The notes below the pieces were generated by a model. It was not told the origin of the DNA. It ran no database searches and saw only the letters and a list, made by a program, of their open reading frames with translations. This document shows positions 1 through 6,727 of a stretch of DNA of 16,029 nt, one piece after another. A program made the position numbers and the translations under genes. The DNA comes from UBA5862 sp002408105. Lineage in GTDB: Bacteria; Pseudomonadota; Gammaproteobacteria; Pseudomonadales; UBA5862. The DNA lies in contig JAXHVB010000133.1 in the NCBI GenBank assembly GCA_034189125.1, positions 1 to 16,029 of the forward strand, written 5' to 3'. Position 1 is the stretch's first letter, and every line of letters begins with the position of its first letter.

Positions 1-605
1 TGGTGCGTGCCGGGACGGTGATCTTTTTCGTTGCGGTCGTTGTGTGGGCGCTCGCCTATTTTCCAAGGTCCGACAGCTTTGACTCCGAATGGGCAGCGCA
101 GGTCCAGCAATTGGAGCAGGCCGAAGTCGACCCCAGTCAGCGGCAACTGGAGCTGCAGGCGCTTGAGAACGCGCAAGCGGCAGCCCACTTGGAGCAAAGC
201 TATCTTGGCCGTCTCGGCAAAGCCATTGCGCCGGTATTCCGCCCGCTTGGCTGGGACTGGAAAGTCTCCGCGGCGGTGGTGGCCTCCTTCCCCGCCCGTG
301 AGGTCGTGGTGGCGGTGCTTGGCACCATTTACGCCGTTGGTGCCGACGTGGAAGCGGAAGACGTCTCCCTGCGGGACCGCATCCGCAGTGCGACCTGGCC
401 CGACGGGTCGGCGGTGTTTACCGTTCCGATGGCGGTTGGGTTGATGGTCTTTTACGCGTTCTGTCTGCAGTGTGCGGCCACGGTCGCCACCATCGCGCGC
501 GAGACCAATTCCTGGCGCTGGCCACTGCTCGCCTGGGGCTACATGACCGGACTTGGCTATGCCGGGGCTTACGTCTGTGTCCTCGTCGGACAGGCCTTCG
601 GATGA
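1..605 (+). CDS. feoB: Ferrous iron transporter FeoB, C-terminal part (5' end outside window)
   Basis: FeoB is the inner-membrane Fe(II) permease with an N-terminal GTPase domain. Only about 200 C-terminal residues are visible, so the G domain lies to the left of the window. The frame is open from the first base; the GTG at position 3 encodes an internal Val and should not be taken as a start. Visible family marks are a hydrophobic segment at the left edge (TVIFFVAVVVWAL), the block GWDWK followed by ASFPAREV and LGTIYAVG, then the membrane segment with FYAFCLQCAATVA, and RETNSWRWP before a last membrane segment (LLAWGYMTGLGYAGAYVCVL). The charged stretch around QQLEQAEVDPSQRQLE is the loop usually found between the gate regions. 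The stop TGA (603-605) overlaps the ATG of the next small gene. Identity is secure; whether feoA lies upstream cannot be seen. Confidence 0.95.
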   Translation, partial: VRAGTVIFFVAVVVWALAYFPRSDSFDSEWAAQVQQLEQAEVDPSQRQLELQALENAQAAAHLEQSYLGRLGKAIAPVFRPLGWDWKVSAAVVASFPAREVVVAVLGTIYAVGADVEAEDVSLRDRIRSATWPDGSAVFTVPMAVGLMVFYAFCLQCAATVATIARETNSWRWPLLAWGYMTGLGYAGAYVCVLVGQAFG

Positions 606-766
606 GCGCGGAGATCCAAGAAATGATCGCGCTTGCGCTGGTCGCGGCCGTCTGTGTACTGGCGCTCTGGTCGAGGTGGCGGCGGCGCTCCAGCGGGGAT
701 GGCGAGCAGGGGTGCCGTGGCTGTTCCGGTGCCGCTTGTTCAAAGGACCCGCAAGTTCGCCGCTAG
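602..766 (+). CDS. Small FeoB-associated Cys-containing membrane protein
   Basis: This is a 54-residue protein whose ATG overlaps the feoB stop as ATGA, so translation is probably coupled to feoB. It has a short polar N-terminus, one hydrophobic segment at about residues 8-23 (MIALALVAAVCVLALW), an Arg-rich stretch (RWRRR) that would stay in the cytoplasm, and a soluble tail with Cys38, Cys41 and Cys46 in the pattern C-x2-C-x4-C. Size, topology, cysteines and position match the small FeoB-associated Cys-rich membrane proteins often found directly after feoB. Their role is not well defined; handling of iron or a redox or accessory role in Fe(II) uptake is a family-level guess. It is not a FeoC-type winged-helix protein, because there is no room for that fold. 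The reading frame stays open further upstream inside feoB, but the overlapping ATG is the sensible start. Confidence 0.8.
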   Translation: MSAEIQEMIALALVAAVCVLALWSRWRRRSSGDGEQGCRGCSGAACSKDPQVRR

Positions 767-823
767 ACCCGCGCAGGCTGTGGTTCTGTGTGTCGCCGAT
801 GTACCTGGTGGGGCGCTCCGAGT

Positions 824-866
824 AACCCCTACCGGTCAGTGCGTCCCAACGGGGTTTCCCTCTTTT
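824..866 (+). terminator. Weak rho-independent terminator candidate after the feo genes
   Basis: AACCCC (824-829) and GGGGTT (851-856) form a perfect 6-bp stem with a 21-base loop, followed by a pyrimidine-rich tail ending in CTCTTTT (860-866). The position is right to end the feoB transcript. The loop is long and the T run short, so this is a weak call. Confidence 0.3.
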
Positions 867-913
867 GTGACTGGCGCTGCAGGTCCTGCCCTTCGGAGTG
901 ACCCATGTTGAAC

Positions 914-922
914 TGATAGCAT
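914..922 (+). promoter_or_regulatory. Candidate extended -10 element for trpF
   Basis: The sequence TGATAGCAT fits TGn followed by a 4/6 match to TATAAT. No good -35 is seen 16-18 bases upstream (the sequence there is close to TCGGAG). A start site near 929 would leave only about 17 bases before the GTG at 946, just enough to include the ribosome binding site. Confidence 0.25.
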
Positions 923-945
923 GGGGTTTTGGTTGGAGGCTTGGC

Positions 946-1584
946 GTGCGCCGGACGCGAATCAAAATTTGTGGCATTACCCGCCTGTCGGACGCCTTGG
1001 CGGCAGTGGACGCCGGTGTGGATGCACTGGGTTTTGTGTTCTATCCGCCGAGCCCGCGCGCGCTTGCGCTTGCCGAGGCCGATGCGATCTTGGGCGCGCT
1101 GCCCCCGCTGGTGACCCGGGTGGGCCTGGTGGTGGACCCTGATGAGCAGCAGCTTGCCGCGGTGGCCCGGTTGGACCTTGATCTGCTGCAGTTTCACGGC
1201 ACCGAGTCTGCCGCTGCTTGCAGCCGGTCGCCCAAGCCCCATGTGAAGGCGATTGCCATGCGGCCAGGCGTTGACCTCTGCGCCGAGGCCCGGCGCTTCG
1301 AAGGTGCGCGCGCGCTGCTCGTTGATACCCATGATCCGAGCCTCTTCGGCGGAACCGGGCGCGTGTTCGACTGGGAGCGGGTGCCGATGGGCCTTTCGGT
1401 GCCCTTGATCCTGGCCGGAGGGCTCGATGCTGCCAACGTGGGGGCAGCGATACGGCAGGTGCAGCCCTATGCGGTCGATGTCAGTGGTGGCGTGGAGGCG
1501 GCCAAGGGCATCAAGGACCATGATAAAATTCGCCACTTTGTTGCAGCAGTGAGGAGCGCGGATGAGCTCGCATCGACAGGCTGA
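946..1584 (+). CDS. trpF: Phosphoribosylanthranilate isomerase
   Basis: TrpF converts N-(5'-phosphoribosyl)anthranilate to the carboxyphenylamino-deoxyribulose phosphate in tryptophan synthesis. It is a cytoplasmic single-domain TIM barrel, and the 212 residues are the usual length. The N-terminal IKICGIT motif holds the catalytic general-base Cys9, and LLVDT holds the general-acid Asp127. LQFHG, ILAGGL and VDVSGGVE, the phosphate-binding end of the barrel, are all present, followed by the typical GIKDHDKIRHFV tail. The GTG at 946 is chosen as start because GGAGG lies at 935-939 with a 6-base spacer and the family begins just before IKICG. An in-frame GTG at 898 would add 16 unlike residues. 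The 3' end overlaps trpB by 23 bases, suggesting coupled expression. Confidence 0.95.
   Translation: MRRTRIKICGITRLSDALAAVDAGVDALGFVFYPPSPRALALAEADAILGALPPLVTRVGLVVDPDEQQLAAVARLDLDLLQFHGTESAAACSRSPKPHVKAIAMRPGVDLCAEARRFEGARALLVDTHDPSLFGGTGRVFDWERVPMGLSVPLILAGGLDAANVGAAIRQVQPYAVDVSGGVEAAKGIKDHDKIRHFVAAVRSADELASTG
1521..1529 (+). promoter_or_regulatory. Candidate internal promoter for trpB within the end of trpF
   Basis: TGATAAAAT is an extended -10 (TGn plus a 5/6 match to TATAAT) inside the trpF coding sequence, 33 bases before the trpB ATG. The expected -35 position (about 1500-1506) has no convincing hexamer. An AT-rich 9-mer with this match is unusual in such GC-rich coding sequence, though the codons it spans (HDKI) are ones trpF can legitimately use. 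Confidence 0.35.
1551..1556 (+). promoter_or_regulatory. Ribosome binding site of trpB inside trpF
   Basis: GAGGAG ends five bases before the ATG at 1562. It supports the trpB start that lies 23 bases inside trpF rather than any later one. Confidence 0.65.
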
Positions 1585-2788
1585 CGCCAGGCTGGAGTCC
1601 TTTCCTGACGCACGCGGCCACTTCGGCCGCTATGGGGGGCGATTCGTCGCCGAAACCCTGATGCATGCCTTGGAGGAACTTGAGGCAACCTACCTCCAGG
1701 TCCGAGATGACTCGGCATTCTGGAGCGAGTTCGATCGTGACCTCGCGCACTATGTGGGCCGACCGTCGCCGCTGTATTTTGCCGAGCGCCTGACGCAGGA
1801 GCTGGGTGGGCCAAAGATCTACCTGAAACGTGAAGACCTAAACCACACTGGGGCACATAAGATCAACAACACCATTGGCCAGGCGCTGCTTGCCAGCCGA
1901 ATGGGCAAGCGCCGGGTCATCGCCGAGACCGGGGCTGGGCAGCATGGCGTCGCCACTGCGACGGTCGCAGCACGGCTCGGGCTTGAGTGTCAGGTGTATA
2001 TGGGGTCCGAGGATGTCGAGCGTCAGGCGCTGAACGTCTACCGCATGAAACTGCTCGGTGCGCAGGTCATCCCCGTGCGGTCCGGGTCGAGAACACTCAA
2101 GGATGCGATGAACGAGGCCCTGCGCGACTGGGCGACCAATGTCGACGATACCTACTACATCATCGGTACTGTGGCAGGCCCGCACCCGTATCCGATGCTG
2201 GTACGCGATTTTCAATCGATCATCGGGCGTGAAACCCAATCCCAGTGTCAGGAGCAAATTGGGCGAATGCCCGATGCGCTGGTGGCTTGCGTCGGGGGTG
2301 GGTCGAACGCCATCGGCTTGTTCCATCCTTTTCTCAACCACACCGATGTTGCGCTCTATGGGGTCGAGGCTGGCGGAGACGGGGTGGCAACAGGACGCCA
2401 TGCGGCGCCTCTTTGTGCGGGCCGCAGTGGTGTATTGCACGGCAACCGCACGTACCTGATGGAAGATGACGATGGTCAGATCGTAGAAACCCATTCGGTT
2501 TCTGCTGGGCTGGACTATCCGGGTGTGGGACCAGAGCTTGCCTGGCTGAAGGACACCGGCAGGGCGACTTATGTCTCCGTCACTGACGAAGAGGCCCTCT
2601 CTGCGTTTCGAGACTTGACCCGAATTGAAGGCATCATGCCGGCGCTGGAGTCCAGTCATGCGGTTGCCTATCTGCGGCAATTGGCGCCACAGATGGAGCG
2701 CGATCAAGTGGTTGTGGTGAACCTTTCCGGACGTGGTGATAAGGACATTCACACGGTGGCGAAGATTGACGGAATCGCCCTCGCTTGA
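1562..2788 (+). CDS. trpB: Tryptophan synthase beta chain
   Basis: TrpB joins indole and L-serine to make L-tryptophan, using PLP, in the alpha2-beta2 complex with TrpA. The 408 residues are typical. The PLP-binding Lys is K100 in the motif LKREDLNHTGAHKINN, and the catalytic Glu is E122 in AETGAGQHG. Both are offset by 13 from Salmonella K87 and E109, a consistent alignment. The glycine loop that holds the PLP phosphate is GGGSN at 245-249. Near the N-terminus, GRYGGRFVAETLM is the usual opening of proteobacterial TrpB1. Further marks are LYGVEAGGDG, SVSAGLDYPGVGPE and NLSGRGDKD. The gene begins inside trpF with a good ribosome binding site and is followed after 49 bases by trpA, as expected for a stoichiometric complex. 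No defect is visible. Confidence 0.97.
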   Translation: MSSHRQADARLESFPDARGHFGRYGGRFVAETLMHALEELEATYLQVRDDSAFWSEFDRDLAHYVGRPSPLYFAERLTQELGGPKIYLKREDLNHTGAHKINNTIGQALLASRMGKRRVIAETGAGQHGVATATVAARLGLECQVYMGSEDVERQALNVYRMKLLGAQVIPVRSGSRTLKDAMNEALRDWATNVDDTYYIIGTVAGPHPYPMLVRDFQSIIGRETQSQCQEQIGRMPDALVACVGGGSNAIGLFHPFLNHTDVALYGVEAGGDGVATGRHAAPLCAGRSGVLHGNRTYLMEDDDGQIVETHSVSAGLDYPGVGPELAWLKDTGRATYVSVTDEEALSAFRDLTRIEGIMPALESSHAVAYLRQLAPQMERDQVVVVNLSGRGDKDIHTVAKIDGIALA

Positions 2789-2837
2789 CCCTTTTCCTAC
2801 TGCAATCCCAGGTTGCGCCGAACCAAGAGGCTTCGCC

Positions 2838-3650
2838 ATGAGTCGTCTGAAAGTCCGCTTTGCTGCGCTGAAGGCGCGGCGCCGGCGGGCCCTGATTCCC
2901 TTCTTTACCGCGGGTGACCCAGACCTTGCAACCAGTTTGAAACTGATGCACGAGGCGGTCGCTCAAGGTGCCGATCTGATTGAATTGGGTGTACCGTTCT
3001 CCGATCCTTCGGCCGATGGCCCCGTGGTCCAGGCCGCGAGTGAGCGGGCATTGGCCAATGGGGTCAGATTGTGTGATGTCATCGACCTGGTCCGCCAGTT
3101 CAGAACGTCGGATGAAGACACGCCCGTTGTGTTGATGGGGTACCTCAATCCAATCGAAGCCATGGGCTATGCCGAATTCGCCAGTGCCGCAACAGCTGCA
3201 GGTGTAGATGCCGTCATCGTCGTTGACCTGCCTGTCGAAGAGGCGCCCGATTTGCAGCAGGTGCTGGATGCGGTCGATGTCGACATGGTGTTCCTCGTGG
3301 CGCCCACCACGACACCCAAGCGGATGCAGGCGATCGTCGAGCACGCCCGGGGGTGTCTCTATTACGTGTCGCTCAAAGGTGTGACTGGCGCCTCTCATTT
3401 GGACACCTCGGACGTTGAGCGGCGTCTCGCAGCGCTGCGTTCGCTGTGCGACTTGCCGTTGGTGGTCGGTTTCGGGATCCGTGACGCTGCCACCGCCGAA
3501 GCGATTGGCCGCTGTTCCGATGGCGTGGTGGTGGGCAGCGCCATTGTCCAGTCGGTGGCCGAGCTTTCCCAAGGCGCCAGCAATCTTCAGGTCACGCAGT
3601 GCCTCGGGCCGGTGATGGCGCCGCTACGGGCTGCCTTGGATCACCTATAG
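2838..3650 (+). CDS. trpA: Tryptophan synthase alpha chain
   Basis: TrpA cleaves indole-3-glycerol phosphate to indole and glyceraldehyde-3-phosphate and channels indole to TrpB. The 270 residues match the family length. The catalytic pair falls at exactly the classical positions: Glu49 in ADLIELGVPFSDP and Asp60 in SADGPVVQ. Other marks are the PFFTAGDPD opening, VLMGYLNPI, the VVDLPVEEAPD loop, YYVSLKGVTGA (flexible loop 6) and the phosphate-binding end VGFGIRD and DGVVVGSAIV. The ATG at 2838 is chosen because an AGAGG-like site sits about 7 bases upstream and the N-terminus MSRLKVRFAALKA is family-like. The frame stays open upstream into trpB, but that part is not TrpA-like. Confidence 0.97.
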   Translation: MSRLKVRFAALKARRRRALIPFFTAGDPDLATSLKLMHEAVAQGADLIELGVPFSDPSADGPVVQAASERALANGVRLCDVIDLVRQFRTSDEDTPVVLMGYLNPIEAMGYAEFASAATAAGVDAVIVVDLPVEEAPDLQQVLDAVDVDMVFLVAPTTTPKRMQAIVEHARGCLYYVSLKGVTGASHLDTSDVERRLAALRSLCDLPLVVGFGIRDAATAEAIGRCSDGVVVGSAIVQSVAELSQGASNLQVTQCLGPVMAPLRAALDHL

Positions 3651-3652
3651 CT

Positions 3653-3665
3653 GGGCAGACTGCCC
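3653..3665 (+). other. Short inverted repeat just after trpA
   Basis: GGGCAG and CTGCCC are separated by one base, three bases after the trpA stop. In RNA this could make a 5-bp stem with a 3-base loop. There is no T tract after it, so it is not a standard intrinsic terminator; it may be a weak 3' end stabiliser or chance. Confidence 0.25.
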
Positions 3666-3732
3666 GGTGCACGCACATGCCGCACCGCCAGAAAGTCGAC
3701 CGATTGACGAGGTCGGCCCGCGCCCCGCTCGG

Positions 3733-3760
3733 TTGCAAGATGCGGTGGGGCCGGTAGAGT
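3733..3760 (+). promoter_or_regulatory. Candidate sigma-70 promoter for accD
   Basis: TTGCAA (3733-3738) and TAGAGT (3755-3760) are each 4/6 matches to the consensus, with a 16-base spacer. Transcription would start near 3767, giving a leader of about 90 bases before accD. The position in the only long gap of the trpF-to-SPOR run fits accD and folC having their own promoter in addition to read-through from trp. Confidence 0.4.
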
Positions 3761-3855
3761 GCGGCGACAACAACAAGAAGAGTTGCGTGGTTTGGGGCGC
3801 AGCTCCTTGCTCGCCCACGACCTCATGGGCGCGGGCCATCAACGGACAAATGGGT

Positions 3856-4722
3856 ATGAGTTGGTTTGATCGAATCGTCACGCCGTTCAAGAAAGTGGAC
3901 ACCGACAGCGAAAAGCGCGCAAGCGTGCCCGAGGGACTGTGGCGATCCTGTCCCAAGTGCAACGGCGTGCTGTACTTTCCCGAGCTGGAGCGGAACCTCG
4001 ACGTCTGCATGAAGTGCGACCACCACATTCGCATTGGGGCGCGCCGTCGGCTGGACATTTTTCTCGACGCTGAGGGCCGCGAGGAAATTGCCCCGAACGT
4101 GCTGCCGGGTGATCCGCTGAAAGTCAAGGACACCAAACGCTACAAAGACCGGATCGCTGGTGCCCAAAAGGCCACCGGAGAAAAGGAAGCACTGGTGGTG
4201 ATGCGCGGGACCCTGAAGGCCCTGCCGGTGGTCGCCGCCGCCTTCGAGTTTCGCTTCATGGGGGGGTCGATGGGCTCTGTCGTGGGCGAAAAGTTTGTGC
4301 GTGCCGTCAATGCAGCGATGGACACCCAGTCCCCGCTGGTGTGTTTTTCGACCTCGGGTGGGGCAAGGATGCAGGAGTCGCTGTTTTCGCTCATGCAGAT
4401 GGCCAAGACTGCTGCGGCCCTCGAACGCCTGAAGGCCAAGCGCATTCCCTACGTGTCGGTGATGATCGATCCGATCTACGGTGGAGTGTCGGCAAGCTTG
4501 TCGATGCTCGGTGACATCAACATTGCCGAACCCTATGCCCTGGTGGGTTTCGCTGGCCCCAATGTGATTCAGCAAACCGTGCGGGTGACCCTGCCCGAGG
4601 GCTTCCAGCGCAGTGAGTTTCTTCTGGACCATGGCGCCATCGACATGATCGTCCACCGCCACGACCTGCGTGACACCATCCACCGGCTGCTCGTCAAGCT
4701 GACGGCGAAGCAGGCGGCCTGA
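3856..4722 (+). CDS. accD: Acetyl-CoA carboxylase carboxyltransferase subunit beta
   Basis: AccD, with AccA, forms the carboxyltransferase half of acetyl-CoA carboxylase, transferring the carboxyl group from biotin to acetyl-CoA to give malonyl-CoA for fatty acid synthesis. The 288 residues are the usual length. The N-terminal zinc ribbon is intact, with Cys32, Cys35, Cys51 and Cys54. The crotonase-fold carboxyltransferase core follows, with FMGGSMGSVVGEKF, STSGGARMQE, YGGVSASLSMLGD and VGFAGPNVIQQTV, then the conserved PEGFQRSEFLLDHGAIDMIV near the end. The start at 3856 (MSWFDR) matches the family N-terminus and has GGA nine bases upstream. An ATG at 3850 would add only two residues. The frame is also open back to 3667, but that 63-residue extension does not resemble AccD. 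Confidence 0.96.
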   Translation: MSWFDRIVTPFKKVDTDSEKRASVPEGLWRSCPKCNGVLYFPELERNLDVCMKCDHHIRIGARRRLDIFLDAEGREEIAPNVLPGDPLKVKDTKRYKDRIAGAQKATGEKEALVVMRGTLKALPVVAAAFEFRFMGGSMGSVVGEKFVRAVNAAMDTQSPLVCFSTSGGARMQESLFSLMQMAKTAAALERLKAKRIPYVSVMIDPIYGGVSASLSMLGDINIAEPYALVGFAGPNVIQQTVRVTLPEGFQRSEFLLDHGAIDMIVHRHDLRDTIHRLLVKLTAKQAA

Positions 4723-4729
4723 CCCGCGT

Positions 4730-6025
4730 GTGACCACCGCGAGCATGGCCCCGCCCGATGCCAGCCAACTGAACCATTGGCTGACGCACTTGGAGCGGTT
4801 GCACCCGGCATCGATTGAGCTCGGCCTCTCCCGCGTGGCGGCGGTGGCTGAACGGCTGGGCATTCGCCGTCCCCGCAGCCAAGTGATTACGGTGGCCGGC
4901 ACCAACGGCAAGGGATCCGTGGTCCATTTGCTCGAACAGTGGCTCAGACGTCAGGGCGCCCGTGTCGGCGCCTACAGCTCGCCGCACCTGCAGCGCTACA
5001 ACGAGCGGGTGCGGATCAACGGCGTCGAATCCACAGACGCTGAATTGTGCGCAGCATTCGCTCAGGTGGAGGCCAAGCGGGGCGACACCGCGCTGACCTA
5101 CTTCGAGTTTGGCACCTTAGCGGCGGTGCGGCAGTTCGTTGATGCCGATCTGGATTTCTGGTTGTTGGAGGTGGGGCTCGGGGGACGTCTTGACGCAGTG
5201 AATGTCATTGAACCGGACATTGCAGTCATCACCACGGTCGACTACGACCACCAGGATTGGTTGGGGAGGGACCTGGGGAGTATCGCCCGAGAGAAAGCGG
5301 GCATCATGCGCGCCGGTCGACCTGCTGTGGTGGCGATGCCGGCGCCACCTGCGCCCGTCCAGTCTGCGCTGGAAGCCCCCGGAGCGGTGGTCCGGTGGCG
5401 TGGTGAAGCGTTTGACCTGATCGCCGAAGCGGATGGAAGCTTCGAGTACCGGTCGCCCAGCCATCGCTTCAGCCGCCTGAGGTGCGCACTCCCACCCGAT
5501 TCGGTGGCGGCGGCACTGGCGGTGGCTGAGGCGCTGCCGTTCGCGATGGAGCCAGAAGCGGTCAAGGCATGGCTTGAAGCGGTGGCTTTGCCAGGGCGGT
5601 TCCAGCGCTTGGAACTGGGCGTGCCGGTGGTGCTTGATGTCGCTCACAACCCGCAGGGAGCTCGCCTCTTGGGCAAGCGGGTGGCTGGGGATTCGAGCCT
5701 CAAGCCGCTTTATGCCGTGCTCGGCACCATGGCAGACAAGGACCTCGCCGGTGTGGTGGCGCCACTGCAACCAGTGGTGGCGGCGTGGTTTCCGGCGGCG
5801 CCGCGGGTTTCCCGTGCCACACCAGTTGAGGCGTTGGTGGCTGGGCTTCAGCAGTTCGGTGCGAAGCAGGTCAGCCCCGGCGCATCGGTTGCCGATGCAC
5901 TGGATCGCGCACTTCAGGCTGCCTCCGAAACTGGGGGGGGCGTATTGGTGTATGGCTCCTTCTATACAGTGGGTGAAGCACTCGACGCTTGCGGCGCAAC
6001 ACCGCAGCGAAGGCCCCCCCGATGA
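4730..6025 (+). CDS. folC: Bifunctional dihydrofolate synthase / folylpolyglutamate synthase
   Basis: FolC adds glutamate to dihydropteroate and then further glutamates to folates, using ATP, in the cytoplasm. The product is up to 431 residues. Visible marks are the ATP-binding loop GTNGKGS at 57-63, SSPHLQRYNERVRING, LTYFEFGTLAA, LLEVGLGGRLDAVN, the Mg-site region TVDYDHQDWLG, REKAGIMR, and the C-terminal-domain motifs LPGRFQ and LDVAHNPQGA. It ends with the typical VLVYGSFYTVGEAL. The start is a GTG at 4730, seven bases after accD, or an ATG at 4745 giving 426 residues; neither has a strong ribosome binding site, so coupling to accD is likely. The last codons overlap the next gene as ATGA. 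An 8-base G run at 5933-5940 encodes the Gly-Gly-Gly before VLVYGSF. Confidence 0.95.
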   Translation: MTTASMAPPDASQLNHWLTHLERLHPASIELGLSRVAAVAERLGIRRPRSQVITVAGTNGKGSVVHLLEQWLRRQGARVGAYSSPHLQRYNERVRINGVESTDAELCAAFAQVEAKRGDTALTYFEFGTLAAVRQFVDADLDFWLLEVGLGGRLDAVNVIEPDIAVITTVDYDHQDWLGRDLGSIAREKAGIMRAGRPAVVAMPAPPAPVQSALEAPGAVVRWRGEAFDLIAEADGSFEYRSPSHRFSRLRCALPPDSVAAALAVAEALPFAMEPEAVKAWLEAVALPGRFQRLELGVPVVLDVAHNPQGARLLGKRVAGDSSLKPLYAVLGTMADKDLAGVVAPLQPVVAAWFPAAPRVSRATPVEALVAGLQQFGAKQVSPGASVADALDRALQAASETGGGVLVYGSFYTVGEALDACGATPQRRPPR

Positions 6026-6567
6026 ACGAGAACCACAAGCGCCGGCTTGTGGGTGCCCTTGTGCTCGTTGCGCTGGCAGCTGCGCTGCTGCCGATGCTGC
6101 TTGACAACCCCCAGTTGCCCCTGGATGGGCCAACGGCCGACATCCCGCCTCCGCCACCATTCGAAGATTGGCACCCCGGGCCCACCACCAGTTGGCAGGC
6201 CCTGGATCAGACCCTGGATGGGGGGGCTCTCGACCCTTGGGCAGAGTCGGCTGTGCCCGCCGACCCTGAGGGGCTGGCTCCAGACGTTGGCGCCGCTGAT
6301 GCGCCCCGCCTGGACGCGGATGGGTTGCCCGTCTCCTGGGTGGCACAGGTAGGAACCTTTGCTGATCGCCAAAACGCCGAGCAGCTGGTCGCGCGGTTGC
6401 GCGGGCTCGGCCATGATGCCCATGCGCTGGAGTACGGGGACACTGCGCAGACCCTCTTCCGGGTCTACACGGGCCCCTACTGGAAACGGCAGCAGGCGGC
6501 AGAGGCGGCGAGCCAACTGAAAGCGCAGCTTGATGTCGATCCTTGGGTGACCCAGTATCGGCCATGA
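6022..6567 (+). CDS. SPOR-domain membrane protein, DedD-like
   Basis: This 181-residue protein has the layout of DedD-type cell-division proteins. It has a short basic N-terminus (MNENHKRR), one membrane segment at about 9-27 (LVGALVLVALAAALLPMLL), a Pro- and acidic-rich periplasmic linker at about 30-103, and a C-terminal SPOR domain at about 105-181. In the SPOR domain, WVAQVGTFADRQNAEQLVARLRGLG and the second repeat half, with FRVYTGPYWKRQQAAEAASQLK, are clear. SPOR domains bind denuded glycan strands at the septum, so a role at the division site is expected from the family. The ATG overlaps the folC stop (ATGA), and folC-SPOR-cvpA is a familiar gammaproteobacterial order. A G run at 6220-6226 lies in the linker. 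I leave the symbol blank, because the linker is not conserved enough to tell dedD from other SPOR genes by eye. Confidence 0.9.
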   Translation: MNENHKRRLVGALVLVALAAALLPMLLDNPQLPLDGPTADIPPPPPFEDWHPGPTTSWQALDQTLDGGALDPWAESAVPADPEGLAPDVGAADAPRLDADGLPVSWVAQVGTFADRQNAEQLVARLRGLGHDAHALEYGDTAQTLFRVYTGPYWKRQQAAEAASQLKAQLDVDPWVTQYRP

Positions 6568-6593
6568 AGTGGGCGCAAACCGGCACCATTCTC

Positions 6594-6602
6594 TGCTAGA
6601 AT
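6594..6602 (+). promoter_or_regulatory. Extended -10 promoter candidate for cvpA-purF-metZ
   Basis: TGCTAGAAT combines the TGn extension with TAGAAT, a 5/6 match to TATAAT. The matching -35 position (about 6574-6580) is poor, as is common for extended -10 promoters. It lies 27 bases after the SPOR gene stop and points at cvpA; transcription would start near 6609. Confidence 0.5.
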
Positions 6603-6674
6603 TGCCGGCTTACCCTGGCCGGTTCGCCTCTCACATTGCTTTCCACATTCGACTTTGAGTGCAAACCTGAGATC

Positions 6675-6698
6675 CCGCTGCTGCGCCGCCCGCAGCGG
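6675..6698 (+). other. Leader hairpin upstream of cvpA
   Basis: CCGCTGC (6675-6681) and GCAGCGG (6692-6698) form a perfect 7-bp GC-rich stem with a 10-base loop. The following bases (ACGGGGTTGG) contain no T run, so it is not an intrinsic terminator as it stands. It could be a structural or regulatory element in the cvpA leader RNA. Confidence 0.35.
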
Positions 6699-6727
6699 AC
6701 GGGGTTGGAATTGCGGTGCCTAGCCCC

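Larger units (their letters stand above)
767..945 (+). other. Intergenic region between the feo genes and trpF
   Basis: No gene was recognised here. It contains a weak terminator-like inverted repeat (824-866) and a candidate extended -10 (914-922) ahead of trpF. No open frame with consecutive Trp codons is present, so there is no visible trp attenuator leader peptide. The frame of trpF is open back to a GTG at 898, but that stretch (MTHVELIAWGFGWRLG) has no TrpF similarity and is read as leader. Confidence 0.5.

Noticed and set aside
767..945. Tryptophan attenuator ahead of trpF
   Set aside because: No leader frame with clustered Trp codons and no mutually exclusive hairpins ending in a T run were found; the only ATG frame near the start (901-916) is three codons.
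1838..3572. Two long - strand open frames (1838-2839 and 2634-3572) opposite trpB and trpA
   Set aside because: Both mirror well-conserved genes and have no family likeness.
3667..3855. 63-residue N-terminal extension of AccD
   Set aside because: The extension lacks AccD similarity, precedes the typical MSWFDR start, and covers a plausible promoter.
5117..6589. A 490-codon open frame on the - strand across folC and the SPOR gene
   Set aside because: Antisense to folC with biased, low-complexity composition and no start signal; a mirror of codon bias.
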